DNA of 64,000 nucleotides, taken from Tilletia caries (lineage: Eukaryota > Basidiomycota > Exobasidiomycetes > Tilletiales > Tilletiaceae). Of the stretch, positions 11,416 through 22,300 are shown one piece after another. The stretch lies in assembly GCA_032718865.1 (NCBI GenBank), contig JALUTQ010000003.1, forward strand, positions 712,001 to 776,000, in the 5' to 3' direction. A program made the position numbers and the translations under genes. The number at the start of each line of letters is the position of its first letter. The first letter of the stretch is position 1. Under the pieces are notes generated by a model. That model worked only from the letters and a program-made list of their open reading frames with translations. It was not told where the DNA came from and did not search any database.

Positions 11416-12640
11416 CCACCGGCTGTTCTTAAGTCTTCACAATAGTTGGGGCAAGTCTTCCCCAATGATTGGCCGCCTCGAGAGTCAAAGTCTTCCCGAA
11501 GGCGATCGCCGCATGGGGAAGCCTTCTCAAATAGTTGACTCAAATACTTCCCCAAGACTTACCCAAATGCTTGGGCAATGGTTAGGTCAAGTCTTCTCAG
11601 GTGTCTGTCCCTATGAAACCCCACTTTCAGGATCTCCTCCTTTCACGATCACGCCAACAAATATGTATGCAGGAATCGATCGATGCGCGATGCGGTGAAT
11701 GACTACTCATACATTATACATAACAAAAACAAGGATAGAGGAGAACTGAACCAGCCGGCACAGCGCGTTCGTGTCTGTTCGAGGGCTGTGACTGTAGGCG
11801 GGACGAGGACGGAGCGCAGAGGTGAGAGGGGGGAGGGGAAAAAATGCGCGAGAAAAGAGAAAATCTGCGCATGAGAACAGGGTGTGTGAAGAAAAATCAG
11901 CGGAGGCGAAGGGAAGAGGGAAGTCAGCAGTCAACGCCGGAGGAGAAGAGGACGAAGGCAAGCTGTGCTGACTGCTCTGGAAAAAGAGAAGGATGAGTGA
12001 GTAGTCAGACGGCGGTGACGCGGTGTGAAAAAAATCAGTGATAGTGTCAGTCAGATGGCGGATGCGGGTGCGGATGGGAGTGGGTGGGCTAGGGAGAAAA
12101 AGCTGGTGCTGCTGTGGGCGAGCGCAGGGAGGACACTGATGCTGGGGTGCTGATGCGCATGCGCATCCTATTGCCCGGGTGTACGGGATGGGGGATGAAG
12201 AATGGTGAGCGGAGGTCTGAGGCTGTGGAAGAAGGTCGGGGTGAGTGGGTGAGAAGGTGAAAATTCTCTAAGGCAGAAATTCTCGCAACGCCGGGTCGCG
12301 TCGTTTTGGAGGAGGATCCTGGGTGTGGGGTGTGGGCTGCTGCTCGAACGTGCGATGATCAAAGAATGATCACTCTATCAAGGTCACGTGCCAGGGTTTT
12401 TCTGTGGGTGCGCTGGAGCGGCTCTTTGGGACGTCTTCCCGAACTATTTTTACACCTTTCTCTTCCCGAACTCTCAGTCTGGACGTCTTCATGAAGCATT
12501 ACATGCAGTAGAGTTGTTCCATACTTCAGTCATAAGCCTTCTCTGAGTTCCTCATCCCCACTATTCCGCAATCATTCCCCAACTCTTCCCCAAGTCTAAA
12601 GCCTCCAATACTTCAGAACCACTTGAGACCAGCCGGTGGT
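11416..12640. mobile_element. Putative insertion rich in CTTCCCCAA motifs between block A and block B
   Basis: Comparing the two module copies, blocks A and B abut at about 14105 in copy 2 but lie about 1.2 kb apart in copy 1, so this segment behaves as an insertion or as a deletion in the other copy. Both ends are rich in CTTCCCCAA and its complement (several at 11435-11600 and again at 12425-12595). The middle is GC-rich and lacks recognisable genes. No clean terminal repeat or target duplication could be fixed by eye. The mobile-element reading is inference. Confidence 0.35.
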
Positions 12641-12644
12641 GTGA

Positions 12645-12967
12645 GTTGAAGGGCGTACATACTGCCCTCCCTTTCATTTGCTCGCTGTCAGCTCTGACCA
12701 CTCGCCGTGATACATGACCTTCATTTCATCCCGCAAGTTTGAGACAGGGTGAGCAGAAGGCCGCTCTCATGATTAATCAGCTCCTCCGTCCGGCGCACAT
12801 AGGTCCATAGGTGTGCCTGACACGTATGCTTCATCCCAGTGCGCACGTATATAAGCAGCGCCGCTGCTCTCTCTGACTCCTTGCACCTTCATCCAACACA
12901 CAGACACCAGATACTTCCTCCCCCCTTTGACATACCAGATCCGCAAGCTTCCAGTCTTCGTTCGAGG
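12645..12967 (+). promoter_or_regulatory. Promoter and leader of secreted peptide gene 1 (block B, copy 1)
   Basis: This block is repeated upstream of the second peptide gene. It contains TATATAAG at 12848-12855, about 120 bases before the ATG, inside a stretch shared word for word with the other copy (GCACGTATATAAGCAGCGCC). Further upstream both copies carry GTGAGTTGAA, CATTTGCTCGCT and CATGACCTTCATTTCATCCC. The leader between TATA and ATG is also related. The strong conservation suggests both genes respond to the same signals. Confidence 0.65.
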
Positions 12968-13365
12968 ATGAACATCAACATCATTGCTCTCTTCTGCGCG
13001 CTCGTCCTCTCCGCCAGCATCGTCGCCGCGGATGATGGAGATCGCGGCTTTCATCCTCACGACGAGAATAAAGCACTCCTGCGCCGCGGCCGTGCTCCGC
13101 GTCGTATCGATCCCCTGGATCCCAAACCTCCGTTTGTCGACCCTTTCCCGGACCCCGGCCTAGTGAGTTCAGCTTTCTCGCTCAGGTTGAAATCAAGCCG
13201 ACGCGGTCAGCGGTGTGGGCTCATTCCTCTCTCTTTTTTCTTTGACAGCACGATCTGTGCTTGTCGAGCTGCAACATCCATCCAAACTTCAAGAAAGGGT
13301 TCGGTAGCTGCGAACACTACTGCAATCACTGCGAGAAGCATAGACAGGACCGGCGCTGCCACTAA
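12968..13365 (+). CDS. Small secreted six-cysteine prepropeptide 1
   Basis: Two exons (12968-13162 and 13249-13365) joined in phase 0 by an 86-base GTGAGT...ACAG intron give 103 residues. Residues 1-21 are a classic signal peptide (MNINIIALFCALVLSASIVA, Ala-Ala end). A charged pro-like region carries dibasic sites at 39-40 and 45-46 (ALLRR, APRR), fitting Kex2-type cleavage, followed by a Pro-rich spacer. Exon 2 encodes a compact domain with cysteines at 69, 73, 86, 90, 93 and 102: C-x3-C-x12-C-x3-C-x2-C-x8-C. This spacing is shared with the paralogue at 14592 while the residues between cysteines are not. I do not recognise the family. Candidate roles are an effector-like or antimicrobial-type secreted peptide or a signalling peptide; none is shown by the sequence. 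The start is supported by the paralogue and the TATA box. Confidence 0.75.
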
Positions 13366-13789
13366 ATACGATCACACCCACGGCCCATCACAGAACGAAA
13401 TCGGTCGCTTCGCTCCGCTCCACTCCCTCGCCTTCATCTGAAGATGGGCCTGCACTCTCACATCATCATCCAAACTCCCCATTCACACATCTTCATTGTT
13501 CACCCATAGGTCTGACTTATGGCCCTGCAATGTATTCTCCAATCTGCCTTCGTTTGTGCCTCCTCATGCATCATGCAAGAGCTTGCTGCCAACATGGATG
13601 GGAACTGGGAACTGGGATGCTTCGGGACGTGTTTGAGGTTTGCGTGTCATGACTTGGGAACGTTACTCCGGACTCGAAACTCGCCAGGGCTGTGACAACC
13701 AACCAAACCACCATCTTCGTCGACCTCGTCACAACAACAGTCAACAACACACACACAGAAGAGAGATGACTTCGCACCCACCGCCCTCC

Positions 13790-14105
13790 GGTCCCCCGCC
13801 CGCCCTTCACACTCGCCCTCCTTTTCAGACTCCCGAGTCCCGACCCGTCTGTCTCACACAGAATCGCAGGATGACGATTTTTTCCACTGCTCAGCCAGGC
13901 ACTACCCTGACAACTCTCCTCGTCGTCACAGGCAGCCTCGAGCACCTCCGATGTCCTCGACCTCGGCGGCGCATCCCTAGTTCGTCGCCGGTCGCCCAGC
14001 TCTCTCCCTCCCTGGTCCCCGGCGCTTCGTCTCCTTCCTTCGCGCTGCGTCCATGGATCTGCCCTCCCTCAGCCCTCTTCTGTCTCTCGACTCGCCGAGG
14101 TGAGT
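13790..14105 (+). repeat. Duplicated block A, copy 2
   Basis: Second copy of the block at 11060-11415, with the same order of landmarks and an identical CTCGAGCACCTCCGATGTCC core. It ends at CTCGCCGAGGTGAGTTG, directly joined to block B, so this copy appears uninterrupted. Confidence 0.7.
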
Positions 14106-14591
14106 TGAAAGGCGTGCCGTCCAGCGTCCTCCCTCTCATTTGCTCGCTTATCAGCTACCGTGGTACTGGTCACATGACCTTCATTTCATCCCTCGCAGTT
14201 GAGAAAGGGTACGGTGAGCAGGATCGGTGACTGAAACATTTATAACACCCTTCACCGCCTCCCGCCTCACCCTCCTTTTCAGACCCGCGATTCGCGACAG
14301 CCGACAGGAACCTGTTCTTCGGATGAGGCGATACATATGGAAGAGATAGGCGTCTGCGGAGACAGCCAGCAAATTGCATACGCCGGCGCACGTTCTGCCT
14401 CATGATAACCAGCTCCTCCGTCCCGCGTACCTGTGCCTGACACGTATGCTTCGTCCCAGTGCGCACGTATATAAGCAGCGCCGTTGCTCTCTCAGGACTG
14501 GCTCCTTGCACCTTCGTCCAACGCACAGACACCAGACGCTTCTCCCCCTTTTGGCAAGCCGAATCCCCAAGCTTCCGTTCTTCATTCCACG
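14106..14591 (+). promoter_or_regulatory. Promoter and leader of secreted peptide gene 2 (block B, copy 2)
   Basis: Related to 12645-12967. TATATAAG lies at 14468-14475, 117 bases before the ATG, in the same GCACGTATATAAGCAGCGCC context. An extra stretch of about 170 bases (about 14220-14400) is present relative to copy 1. Confidence 0.65.
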
Positions 14592-14934
14592 ATGAACATC
14601 AAGGTCATCACTCTCCTCTGCGGTCTCGTCCTCTCCGCCAGCATCGTCGCCGCAGGTGATGGACCAAGCGGAGATCATGCCCGCAGATACACCGTGACTG
14701 TGAAACCCAGACCCCCGACCATCAAACCGACCCCAGTGAGTCCTCCTTTCCCGGTTAGCGTTGATAAGTCGACGCGGCATAACCTCATCGCTCTTTTCTT
14801 CACAGGCGTGCATGTTAATGTGCCAAGAGCATCGACACCTCCAGATAAAGTATGGCACCTGCCAAAAGTACTGCGACTACTGCAAGACGGTTGAGCACTC
14901 TATGGAGGACGACTGCTGGTATTGGTCACCGTAG
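14592..14934 (+). CDS. Small secreted six-cysteine prepropeptide 2 (paralogue of 12968)
   Basis: Exons 14592-14735 and 14806-14934 join in phase 0 at the same place as in paralogue 1 and give 90 residues. The signal peptide (MNIKVITLLCGLVLSASIVA) is close to that of the paralogue. A short pro-region with ARR at residues 30-32 and a Pro/Lys/Thr spacer follow. Exon 2 carries cysteines at 50, 54, 67, 71, 74 and 85: C-x3-C-x12-C-x3-C-x2-C-x10-C. Outside the cysteines and a short KYGTC/GFGSC-type turn, the mature domain is quite different from paralogue 1, and its tail is acidic and aromatic (CWYWSP). Leader conserved and mature part diverged is the usual look of fast-evolving secreted peptides. 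Function unknown. Confidence 0.75.
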
Positions 14935-15549
14935 GGCGTATCATCGACTTCCTCGCATCCCGTTCGCCATTCGTTCAAGATCATCTGCATTGGCCGAGAT
15001 CATATAGCTTGCCACACGCACATCAACTACCGCAACCGTCAAGCCCATCGCCTACTGATGGTGTTTGTGCAGGCCAACACAGCGAGTCAAGAATTCGTCA
15101 CCCCCCACACCTTCGATTCCTCGCACATACGACCTTCTTCATTCATCCCCTCATCAGCAGCATCAGCCCATACTTGTACCTCCCAGTCTTCGATCAAGAG
15201 ATGTTCACAACCCCCGCTACCTGCTGTCCCTTCGCCATCTGCCAAACCGAGTTGTTGATCGTATATGTCTGTCTGCCGGCGTCTGGTGGGCATCGCGTTC
15301 TGCCAACGAACGTTCGGCTGAAGCCGTCTCCTGAGTCTGAGTCACGCCTGGGAATTGGGATCGCCGTCCACTCATCAATGATTGATGGATCATGCTAAAG
15401 ACCACTCAAGGAGAGTGTGCGAGCTCAGTGTGAGAACAGATCCGTTTCCGGTCCCGCACTACATACTTACAAGGCATCTGTAGATAGACGAAGTGGTGAT
15501 GCGGTGGGTTCGATTTCAAGGAAGGTGTCGTTTTTCGATCTACATGTGA
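14935..15549. other. Intergenic region downstream of peptide gene 2
   Basis: No gene seen. It contains the 3' side of the peptide gene and the presumed 3' untranslated region of the helicase gene on the other strand. Confidence 0.5.
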
Positions 15550-18500
15550 TTACCACCTCCGTGCTGATGCCGTCTGTGGTCGTCCCGTTGAATCATGCCG
15601 TCTACGCCCTGGGCCAGAGCTGCGTTCCGAGCCCCCAAATTCCAGCCGATCTTCACCACCGTTCGTAGCCCCTTTCCTGCCCTCGCGATCGAATCTTGGA
15701 TGTCTTGATTGGGGAGCTGAGCCACGCTTGGAGACAAAGCCATCGTCCCTTCCCTCCCCGCGATCTCCTCGTTGAGCGAAGGAACGCTTGAATCCTCCAT
15801 CCGTGTTGTCTGATTGCTCTCGATGAGAATCCGAAGTGCGCTGGAAGCCTCCATCTTTAGCGTTCGAACGTTTCCACTGAGGGACCGAGGCGCGTCTGAA
15901 ACTAACGTCTCTCTCTGCTTTGAGTCCATGCCGAGGAGCCGAGGTACGTCGGAAGCTACCACCTCCGTCCTCCCTGCGGTCGCGCTGAGGAAGTGAAGCA
16001 CGGTTGGAAGCTGCGTACTTGTCCTCCCTCCGTTCCCACCGAGGAGACGAGGTACGCTTGGAGTTACCATTCTTCTCCTCTCTACGTTCGCGCAGGTGGG
16101 ACGAAGCACGCTCGCGGGTTCCATTTCTTTCTTCTCTGGGCTCCCATCTCGGACTCGCAGCAGCCTTGAAGCCATGACCTTCCCTTTCCCCATCTGCAAC
16201 CTCGTCTTCCATCTCTTCCTCCTCTTCTTCAAACTCCTGCCTCCCCTCCTCGAACTCGGCCTCATCCTCCTCAGGTGTCCACCCATCCAGTGCAACCTCA
16301 TCCTCAACCGTCTCCCCACCAACCAATCTCAAATCCCACTTGCTCCATCCCCCACTCCTCCCTTGCCCCGCCTTCCGCCCACTGACCCCCGTCCTTCTCC
16401 ACACGGTCCAGAGCTTACGCTCGGCAGAACTGACCATGATGGCGTCGTGTTGCGGTTTCTTCATCCCGCGCGCGGCGCGTTCCTCTCTTGTGAGGGAAGA
16501 CCAGGCTCGGAGGGCGGCTCGTCGGCGGAGGACGGAGGCATGTGGGAGGCCGCGGATGATGGTGATCACCTTTGCCAACGGTCGCAGTGTCGTCTGGATG
16601 TTCCTGTTCCCACCGCCATCCTCACTGTTGTCAGGGTCTTGAGGTTGGGGGATGGTAGCCAGTTCTGCGTTGGGTCCAATTCGAGAGGCTCGGCCTGCCA
16701 GATGAGTGTATCGCACTGCATCGCCGACCGCTTCGATGCCTACAATGAAGACGTGGGTGAGGACGGGCAGGTCGAGACCTCGTGCGGATGTGGCCTGGAG
16801 CAGGTAGAGCACCGGAGAATCCTTTCCTTCCGCTGCCGCCGTCGTCTCTGCTCCATCGCCGCCCTCACTGCTGCCTCCCCCATCCAGGAGGCGAACAGGA
16901 ACCCCCCACCCTTCCAACATTTCCTTCGTCTTCCTCAAACTCCACTGCGCCGGCACAAGCGCAAGCCCACGCGAGCTCTCATCCGACGCGAACGCGAATG
17001 CGAGCGCTCCGAGCAAGTGCGGGTCGACCTCGTGTGCCGGTGGCGAAGCCGATCGGATGGTCGTCGCCAGGTCTGGTTGGCCGGTGGTCCGGACAAGATC
17101 GAGGGCCTTGCGCCAGGGTCGGATGAAGGCGCGTGGATCGAGGTTGCGCATGGGTGGGAGTGCGCTCGCTAGGGTTGTATCGGAGACGGTAGCATTGCTG
17201 TCGGTGCCCTCTGATTCGAGTGGGGAGCGCTCGTTTGGACTGGGCTCGTCGACAACGAGGCAGTAGTGGGTGAGCTCTTCTGGCATCGTCATTGGGAACG
17301 TAGTCCTATCAGCCTCGTCGATTACACGTCCTTCAGCCTTGAGCTTGGCAGAGAGACTGCCCTCGGCACCTGTTGGGAATGTCGACGCATGATCGTCCGC
17401 TTCTGCTTTCTGCCTTTTCCCCTTGTCCAGAGACGCAGTGAGCTCGGCAGAGGCCTTGGTAAGACCGGTGAGATCGAGCCAGACGCCTGTGATGCGTTCT
17501 TGGCGTGCGTATGCGTGATTTGAGACTTGACCTTGCGGTCTTCCGATCTGATCCTTAACACCGGTTCGAAGCCAGCCAGTCCGGGCGCCAAAGAAGTGTC
17601 GTAGAACGGCATTCGCTGTTGCACTGGTGACGACGAGTTGAATGGGTGGACTGCCCGTGGGCCCATATCGGGGCTTGGGAAGGGCAAAGTTGAAGGCGGA
17701 GTAGAACGAATGCGCCGATGACTCCTGTTTTGGGGCTTGTTGCTGTTTGGAGATGAGAGCCTCTCGTGATCTGTGAGCAGTACGACGGATCGCATCGGGT
17801 GGTCTGCGTTCGTCGAAATGTCTGCCCTCGTCGCGTTCGAGGCCTGCTGAAGGCAAGAGCTGGCCTCCTGAGCAAGAAGGACGGAGCCGCATGACCTCGT
17901 TGAGGAAGACGAGAGCAGGTGCCGGGTGGACCGTGTGTTTCCATTTGAGCTTGTGAGTCGGGAAACGTCCGGGCAGATCGAGGAGTGCGTCCACTTCGTC
18001 AAGTGCGAGGGTACGGAGGGTGGATAGGCCGAGCAGCGCATGTCCATCGTTTGTCTTTCCGGAGAGAATCTCGAGCAGGCGGGTCGGTGTTGCGACGATG
18101 AGATGGGGCGGTGTCTTGCGAAGGAGATCGAGCTGATCCTGGGCAGAGAGAGTCGGGTGTCCTCGCACGAGGACTTGCATGATCGGATGAAGCTCGGCAC
18201 CGGCCTGTGGCAGCAGAGCGCGTGCCCAGGAGTAGTACTGGAATGCGAGCTCGTTGCTCGGCACTATGATGATGCTTGCGATACCATGTTGCTGTTGCCG
18301 CTCCTCGCTGCTCGAGCTAAGAGAAGCAGGCTGGGAGAAGAGGACGCGCGGCTTGGCGAGGAGGGCGAGCAGGAGGGCAAAGCTCTTTCCTGTGCCTGTA
18401 TGTGCTCTGAGAATGACATCGTTGGGCTGGGTGATGGCCTCGAGCAGAGCGGTCTGTGCTAGGGTGGGGGCGTGAATGTGTGGGAAGGCTGCGATGAGCT

Positions 18501-18852
18501 GCCGAGCGAGAGGCCGGGGCAGACCGAGATCGACAAACTGGGCTACTGCGCTGGCGTCTGATGCCGTCGCTACTGCTGTTGATGATGGCGATGATGACGA
18601 TGACAGGGACGACGCTGGTGGTGGAATGGGAGCGAGGGTATGTGCTGATGTTGACGCCTGCCGCTCGCTCCTGGATGCAGGGAGCGCAGGGCGAGGCGCG
18701 AGAGTGAGTGCGAGACACGCGGCTGCGACATGGGAGCGCGCTGCTGCTGTCGCTGCCCCCGTCGCTGCTGCTGCTGCTGCTGCTCTTGATGCGATGAACC
18801 TCTGCATTCTCCTTCGTCTCCTTCCAGCGTGTCGGCAGAACGTCTTCCTCAC
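15550..18852 (-). CDS. DEAD-box-like RNA helicase with basic C-terminal repeats, probably mitochondrial
   Basis: A single open frame of 1,100 codons. The first 60 residues are Arg/Ala/Ser-rich with almost no acidic residues, like a mitochondrial presequence. Helicase motifs appear in order: a Q-like segment (APTLAQTALLEAI), motif I AHTGTGKS, Ia PSNELAF, Ib TPTRLLEI, motif II LDEVD, motif III SATA, motif V TSARGLDLP and motif VI HLAGRASRIG. Motif II is DEVD rather than DEAD, and motif VI departs from HRIGRTGR. Long inserts separate the motifs. After the core comes an acidic stretch (EEEEEEMEDE), then about 230 residues of loosely repeated RRE/SFRRxSxP units. The layout recalls mitochondrial Mrh4-type helicases of ribosome assembly, but those are shorter. 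ATG 18852 is the first in frame; a second Met lies 15 codons in. Confidence 0.7.
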   Translation of the reverse strand: MRKTFCRHAGRRRRRMQRFIASRAAAAAAATGAATAAARSHVAAACLALTLAPRPALPASRSERQASTSAHTLAPIPPPASSLSSSSSPSSTAVATASDASAVAQFVDLGLPRPLARQLIAAFPHIHAPTLAQTALLEAITQPNDVILRAHTGTGKSFALLLALLAKPRVLFSQPASLSSSSEERQQQHGIASIIIVPSNELAFQYYSWARALLPQAGAELHPIMQVLVRGHPTLSAQDQLDLLRKTPPHLIVATPTRLLEILSGKTNDGHALLGLSTLRTLALDEVDALLDLPGRFPTHKLKWKHTVHPAPALVFLNEVMRLRPSCSGGQLLPSAGLERDEGRHFDERRPPDAIRRTAHRSREALISKQQQAPKQESSAHSFYSAFNFALPKPRYGPTGSPPIQLVVTSATANAVLRHFFGARTGWLRTGVKDQIGRPQGQVSNHAYARQERITGVWLDLTGLTKASAELTASLDKGKRQKAEADDHASTFPTGAEGSLSAKLKAEGRVIDEADRTTFPMTMPEELTHYCLVVDEPSPNERSPLESEGTDSNATVSDTTLASALPPMRNLDPRAFIRPWRKALDLVRTTGQPDLATTIRSASPPAHEVDPHLLGALAFAFASDESSRGLALVPAQWSLRKTKEMLEGWGVPVRLLDGGGSSEGGDGAETTAAAEGKDSPVLYLLQATSARGLDLPVLTHVFIVGIEAVGDAVRYTHLAGRASRIGPNAELATIPQPQDPDNSEDGGGNRNIQTTLRPLAKVITIIRGLPHASVLRRRAALRAWSSLTREERAARGMKKPQHDAIMVSSAERKLWTVWRRTGVSGRKAGQGRSGGWSKWDLRLVGGETVEDEVALDGWTPEEDEAEFEEGRQEFEEEEEEMEDEVADGEREGHGFKAAASPRWEPREERNGTRERASSHLRERREEKNGNSKRTSSPRWERREDKYAASNRASLPQRDRREDGGGSFRRTSAPRHGLKAERDVSFRRASVPQWKRSNAKDGGFQRTSDSHREQSDNTDGGFKRSFAQRGDRGEGRDDGFVSKRGSAPQSRHPRFDREGRKGATNGGEDRLEFGGSERSSGPGRRRHDSTGRPQTASARRW

Positions 18853-18929
18853 ACACTTTTCTTCGAGGTAACGTTTCTTTTCTTGCCTAAGTAATCTTAT
18901 TTACCGGTCGCTTGTCGACCGCGTTCCTC

Positions 18930-18934
18930 GGGCC
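18930..18934. repeat. Target-site duplication GGGCC, left
   Basis: GGGCC directly precedes the left LTR and is repeated directly after the right LTR at 25257-25261. A 5-bp direct repeat is the expected footprint of copia integrase. Confidence 0.9.
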
Positions 18935-19328
18935 TGTTAGCTTTTGATGGATATTGCTAACGAACCAAGAGAGATCGGCTTCCCGTTCTACACCTCTACT
19001 TGCTCACAATCTGAAGGAAATTCCTAGATGGTAAACTTGGAGTGGTGAATTGACGGTAGAGAAGCAGAAGAGGAATACAGAGGGAAGACAGAAAAGGGCC
19101 TCCTTATATACGTTCTACATTCTCCCTGATTGCTGTGAGATGGAAGATAAGTACCCTTTGTCGGTGGTGAGTATGGGCTGACAGACGGGAGCAAATGCCT
19201 TGTGCCGGTGCTGTCACAAGGGATGTTGAGGTCGAGGTGGGTTGGGAGAAAGGGAGGCGAAGGTGATGGGCGTATGACCCAGTGGCGTACTCGCTGGTTT
19301 CGCCGAGTTGTCGGACCGATTTCTAACA
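18935..19328 (-). repeat. 3' LTR of the copia element
   Basis: 394 bp, starting TGTTAG and ending CTAACA in plus-strand reading, so the LTR has 6-bp inverted tips with the usual TG...CA. It contains TTATATA at about 19103-19110, a possible promoter element. Confidence 0.93.
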
Positions 19329-19340
19329 CTCCCCCCCGGA
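19329..19340 (-). other. Polypurine tract of the copia element
   Basis: On the minus strand the bases just before the 3' LTR read CCGGGGGGGAG, a purine run in the correct place for plus-strand priming. Confidence 0.7.
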
Positions 19341-19383
19341 ACGATCACTCTTCCAAACGCTCCCCCCGAGACTGATCTCCATC

Positions 19384-22300
19384 CTATGCCCTGCCCAGCC
19401 TGTTGTCCCCGAGTCCGAGCTGGGACATGCCGTCTTGGAGTCGCGCCAGGGATGTGACTTTAGTGAAGGTGTCCGCCGCGTTCTCGTCGGTGCCGATTTG
19501 GGTGACGCTGACTTGCTGGTTCGCGACGAGCTCACGGACGAAGTGATGATGAACGTCGATATGCTTGAGCCGGTTGTGTCCCTCGGGATTGCGCGCGAGG
19601 GAGTAGGCACCGGAGCTGTCGGTGAAGATGTCCGTTGGCCGACGAGGGGCGAAGTCGAGCTCCGTGGTGAACGTTCTAAGCCACTTTGCTTCTCGCGCTG
19701 CCTCCGACATCGCAACGTACTCCGACTCGGTGGAGGAGATGGCGACGGTTGCCTGGAGACGCGAGCGCCACGAGACGAGGTTGCCGTGCACGAAGAATGC
19801 GTACCCGGAGACTGATCGACGGTTGTCGTGGTCCTTAGCGTGGTCGGCGTCGCAGAAACCCTCAATCTGGACGTTTGACTCGTCCGTGAATACCAGCCCG
19901 ATTCCGCTGGTCCCCTTGAGGTATCGAAGCAGCCGGTAGGCACCCACGATGTGTTCCGGGCGGGGGTTAGCCATGAATCGTGCAAGACGACTGACAGCGT
20001 ACGCGATGTCTGGTCGCGTGCCCTGAGCGGCCCACATCTCGCAACCGATCAAGGATGCGAAGACGCAGATCTCTGCCGCTGTTGCTTGGCCGTCCGTCCT
20101 TCGGCCGAGGCCCTGCAGTGCCGCCGTCATGGGGGAGTCCACTGCGTTGGCCTCATCCATCCCGAAGCGACGGATGATGCTGTCGATGTAGGCTTGTTGG
20201 CTGATCGTGGCTGTTCCCGCGTCGTGGTTGATATCGACCTTCAGGCCCAGTACTTGCGATAGCGGCCCGTTATCCGTCATCCTGAATCGCTGCGAGAAGG
20301 AGTCGCGAATGCTGTCGATGGTGGACTGGTTCTGGCAGGCGATGAGGACATCGTCGACATAGAGGACGATGATGATGGCGTTGCCGTATCGGTCTCGCTT
20401 GGTGAACACGCATGGCTCGGACTGAGTTGGCCAGAGCCCTTGAGCCTTGAGCCACGTCGCCACGACGGAGAACCACTCGCGTCCCGACTGTTTCAAGCCG
20501 TAAAGGCTGCGTCGGAGCTTGCACACCCGGCCTGAACCGTCGTCGAAGTTCGGCGGTTGCATCATGAAGATGTCCTCGGTGATGGTGCCGTTGAGGTACG
20601 CAGTCACCACATCCATGGACCATATCTTCATCTTGTGCCTAAGCGCGAGAGCGACAAGGATGCGGATGGTGGTAAGCCGGGCAACGGGGGCGAACGTCTC
20701 ATCGTAGTCGATGCCGGCCTTCTGGCTAAAACCCTGAGCCACGAGGCGCGCTTTCCACCGGGCTGCCATGCCTTCGGTGTCGGTCTTGAGCTTGTAGGTC
20801 CATCGACAGCCAATAGGCTTGCGTCCTTCTGGGAGGTTGACAAGGTCCCAAGTCCTCATGGACTCTAGCGAGTCGATCTCGCTTTTCATACCCTCCTCCC
20901 ACTTTGCCCAGTCGTCGCGCTTCTTGGCGTCGGCGAGGGACTTGGGCTCGATCAAGACGCCATCCGCCGTCGATCGGATCGCAGCGCTGAATGCCCGGGC
21001 GGCGATCTCTGTCGCTCGCTGGAGGACTTCATCGCCAGATGCGGCGAGAAGGGACAACTCGATAGTCGCGGTCAGAGCCTTGAATTGGGACTCGATGCGC
21101 TTGCTGCGACGGGGCTGTGGTGCTGCTGGAAGAACGGCGCCCACAGTCGGCTCGAATGTGACCTGGGTAGGAGTATCTTCGAACATCCGGTCGAGGTCGT
21201 CGAGGCCGATGGGCTCGTCGAAGTCGTCGACTTGCGAGTAGGCATCCCGGGTGCCTTGGACGGACGGTGGCAGGTGCTGTTGAGTATTGACCCGAGACAG
21301 CTCGCCCGTGAACTCGTTGGTGACCAAGTCTTCGTCATCGTCGTCCTCGCCGAGCAGTGATTCGAGGGCTGGCCACTCGCCGAACTGGCCCTGCACTTGA
21401 TCATCACGGTTGCCGTTGTCCAACGTAACGGTCCAGTCCTCGTGATCCAGCTGCTTGTCCTCCTCATCCGCGTTATACCATTCGCCGATCGGTGCTTGGT
21501 CGGGCTCGATGGGCACATCGCTGAGCTTAACGGCACGCTTGGGGAGGACGAGGTCGATGATGTCGTCTGCCGACCCGATGTGCTGCTGCTTCTGGTCGAG
21601 CGCGAAGCGAGCATCGTACGTGAGACGCTCGTTGAAGACGACGTGTCGAGTGATGCGAAGGTGAGGGCGCTCCGAGGGGGGGTGTAGACGAGGTAGGCGT
21701 CGTGCTGAGGCGCGAGGCCAAGGTACGTCCCTCGGACGGAGCGGACGGACAGCTTGTTCGTGCGCGACTTGACCGGCTTGATGACCCAGCAGAGGCAACC
21801 GAAAACGCGAATGCTCTCGTAGTCCACTGGCTTGTCGCTCCAGAGGACGAGGGGGACTTGGTTGCCGATGCTGGTGGAAGGCGACCGGTTGATAAGGTCT
21901 GCGGCAGCTCGGAAGGCGTATGGCCAGAAGGAGTCGCTGAGCCTAGCCGATCGAAGCATCGTTCGCGCGCGTTCCTGCAGAGTCCTGTTCCACCTCTCGA
22001 TGAGACCGTTCTGCTGGCTGGTGTTGGGGGGGGGCGGAGAAACACCACTCGACGCCGTTCTCGGCCGCCCACGACTCGAAGAGGCGATTCTCGAATTCGC
22101 CGCCGTGGTCGCAGTGGATGCGTCTGATGCTGCCGTGGCCGTGTGTCTTCATGAGGTCGGCCCACTCCTTGAAGACGGCGAAGACGGTGGCTGCTTCCTT
22201 GTTGGGGATAGGAAAACTCCACAGCATCCTTGCCCAAGCTTCCGAGAGGTTGAAGGCGTATTTGAACTCCTTATTGCCTTCGAATGGTCCTACGAGATCG

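Noticed and set aside
15550..17172. Open frames on both strands within the helicase gene
   Set aside because: Plus-strand frames mirror the minus-strand coding region and carry no motifs.
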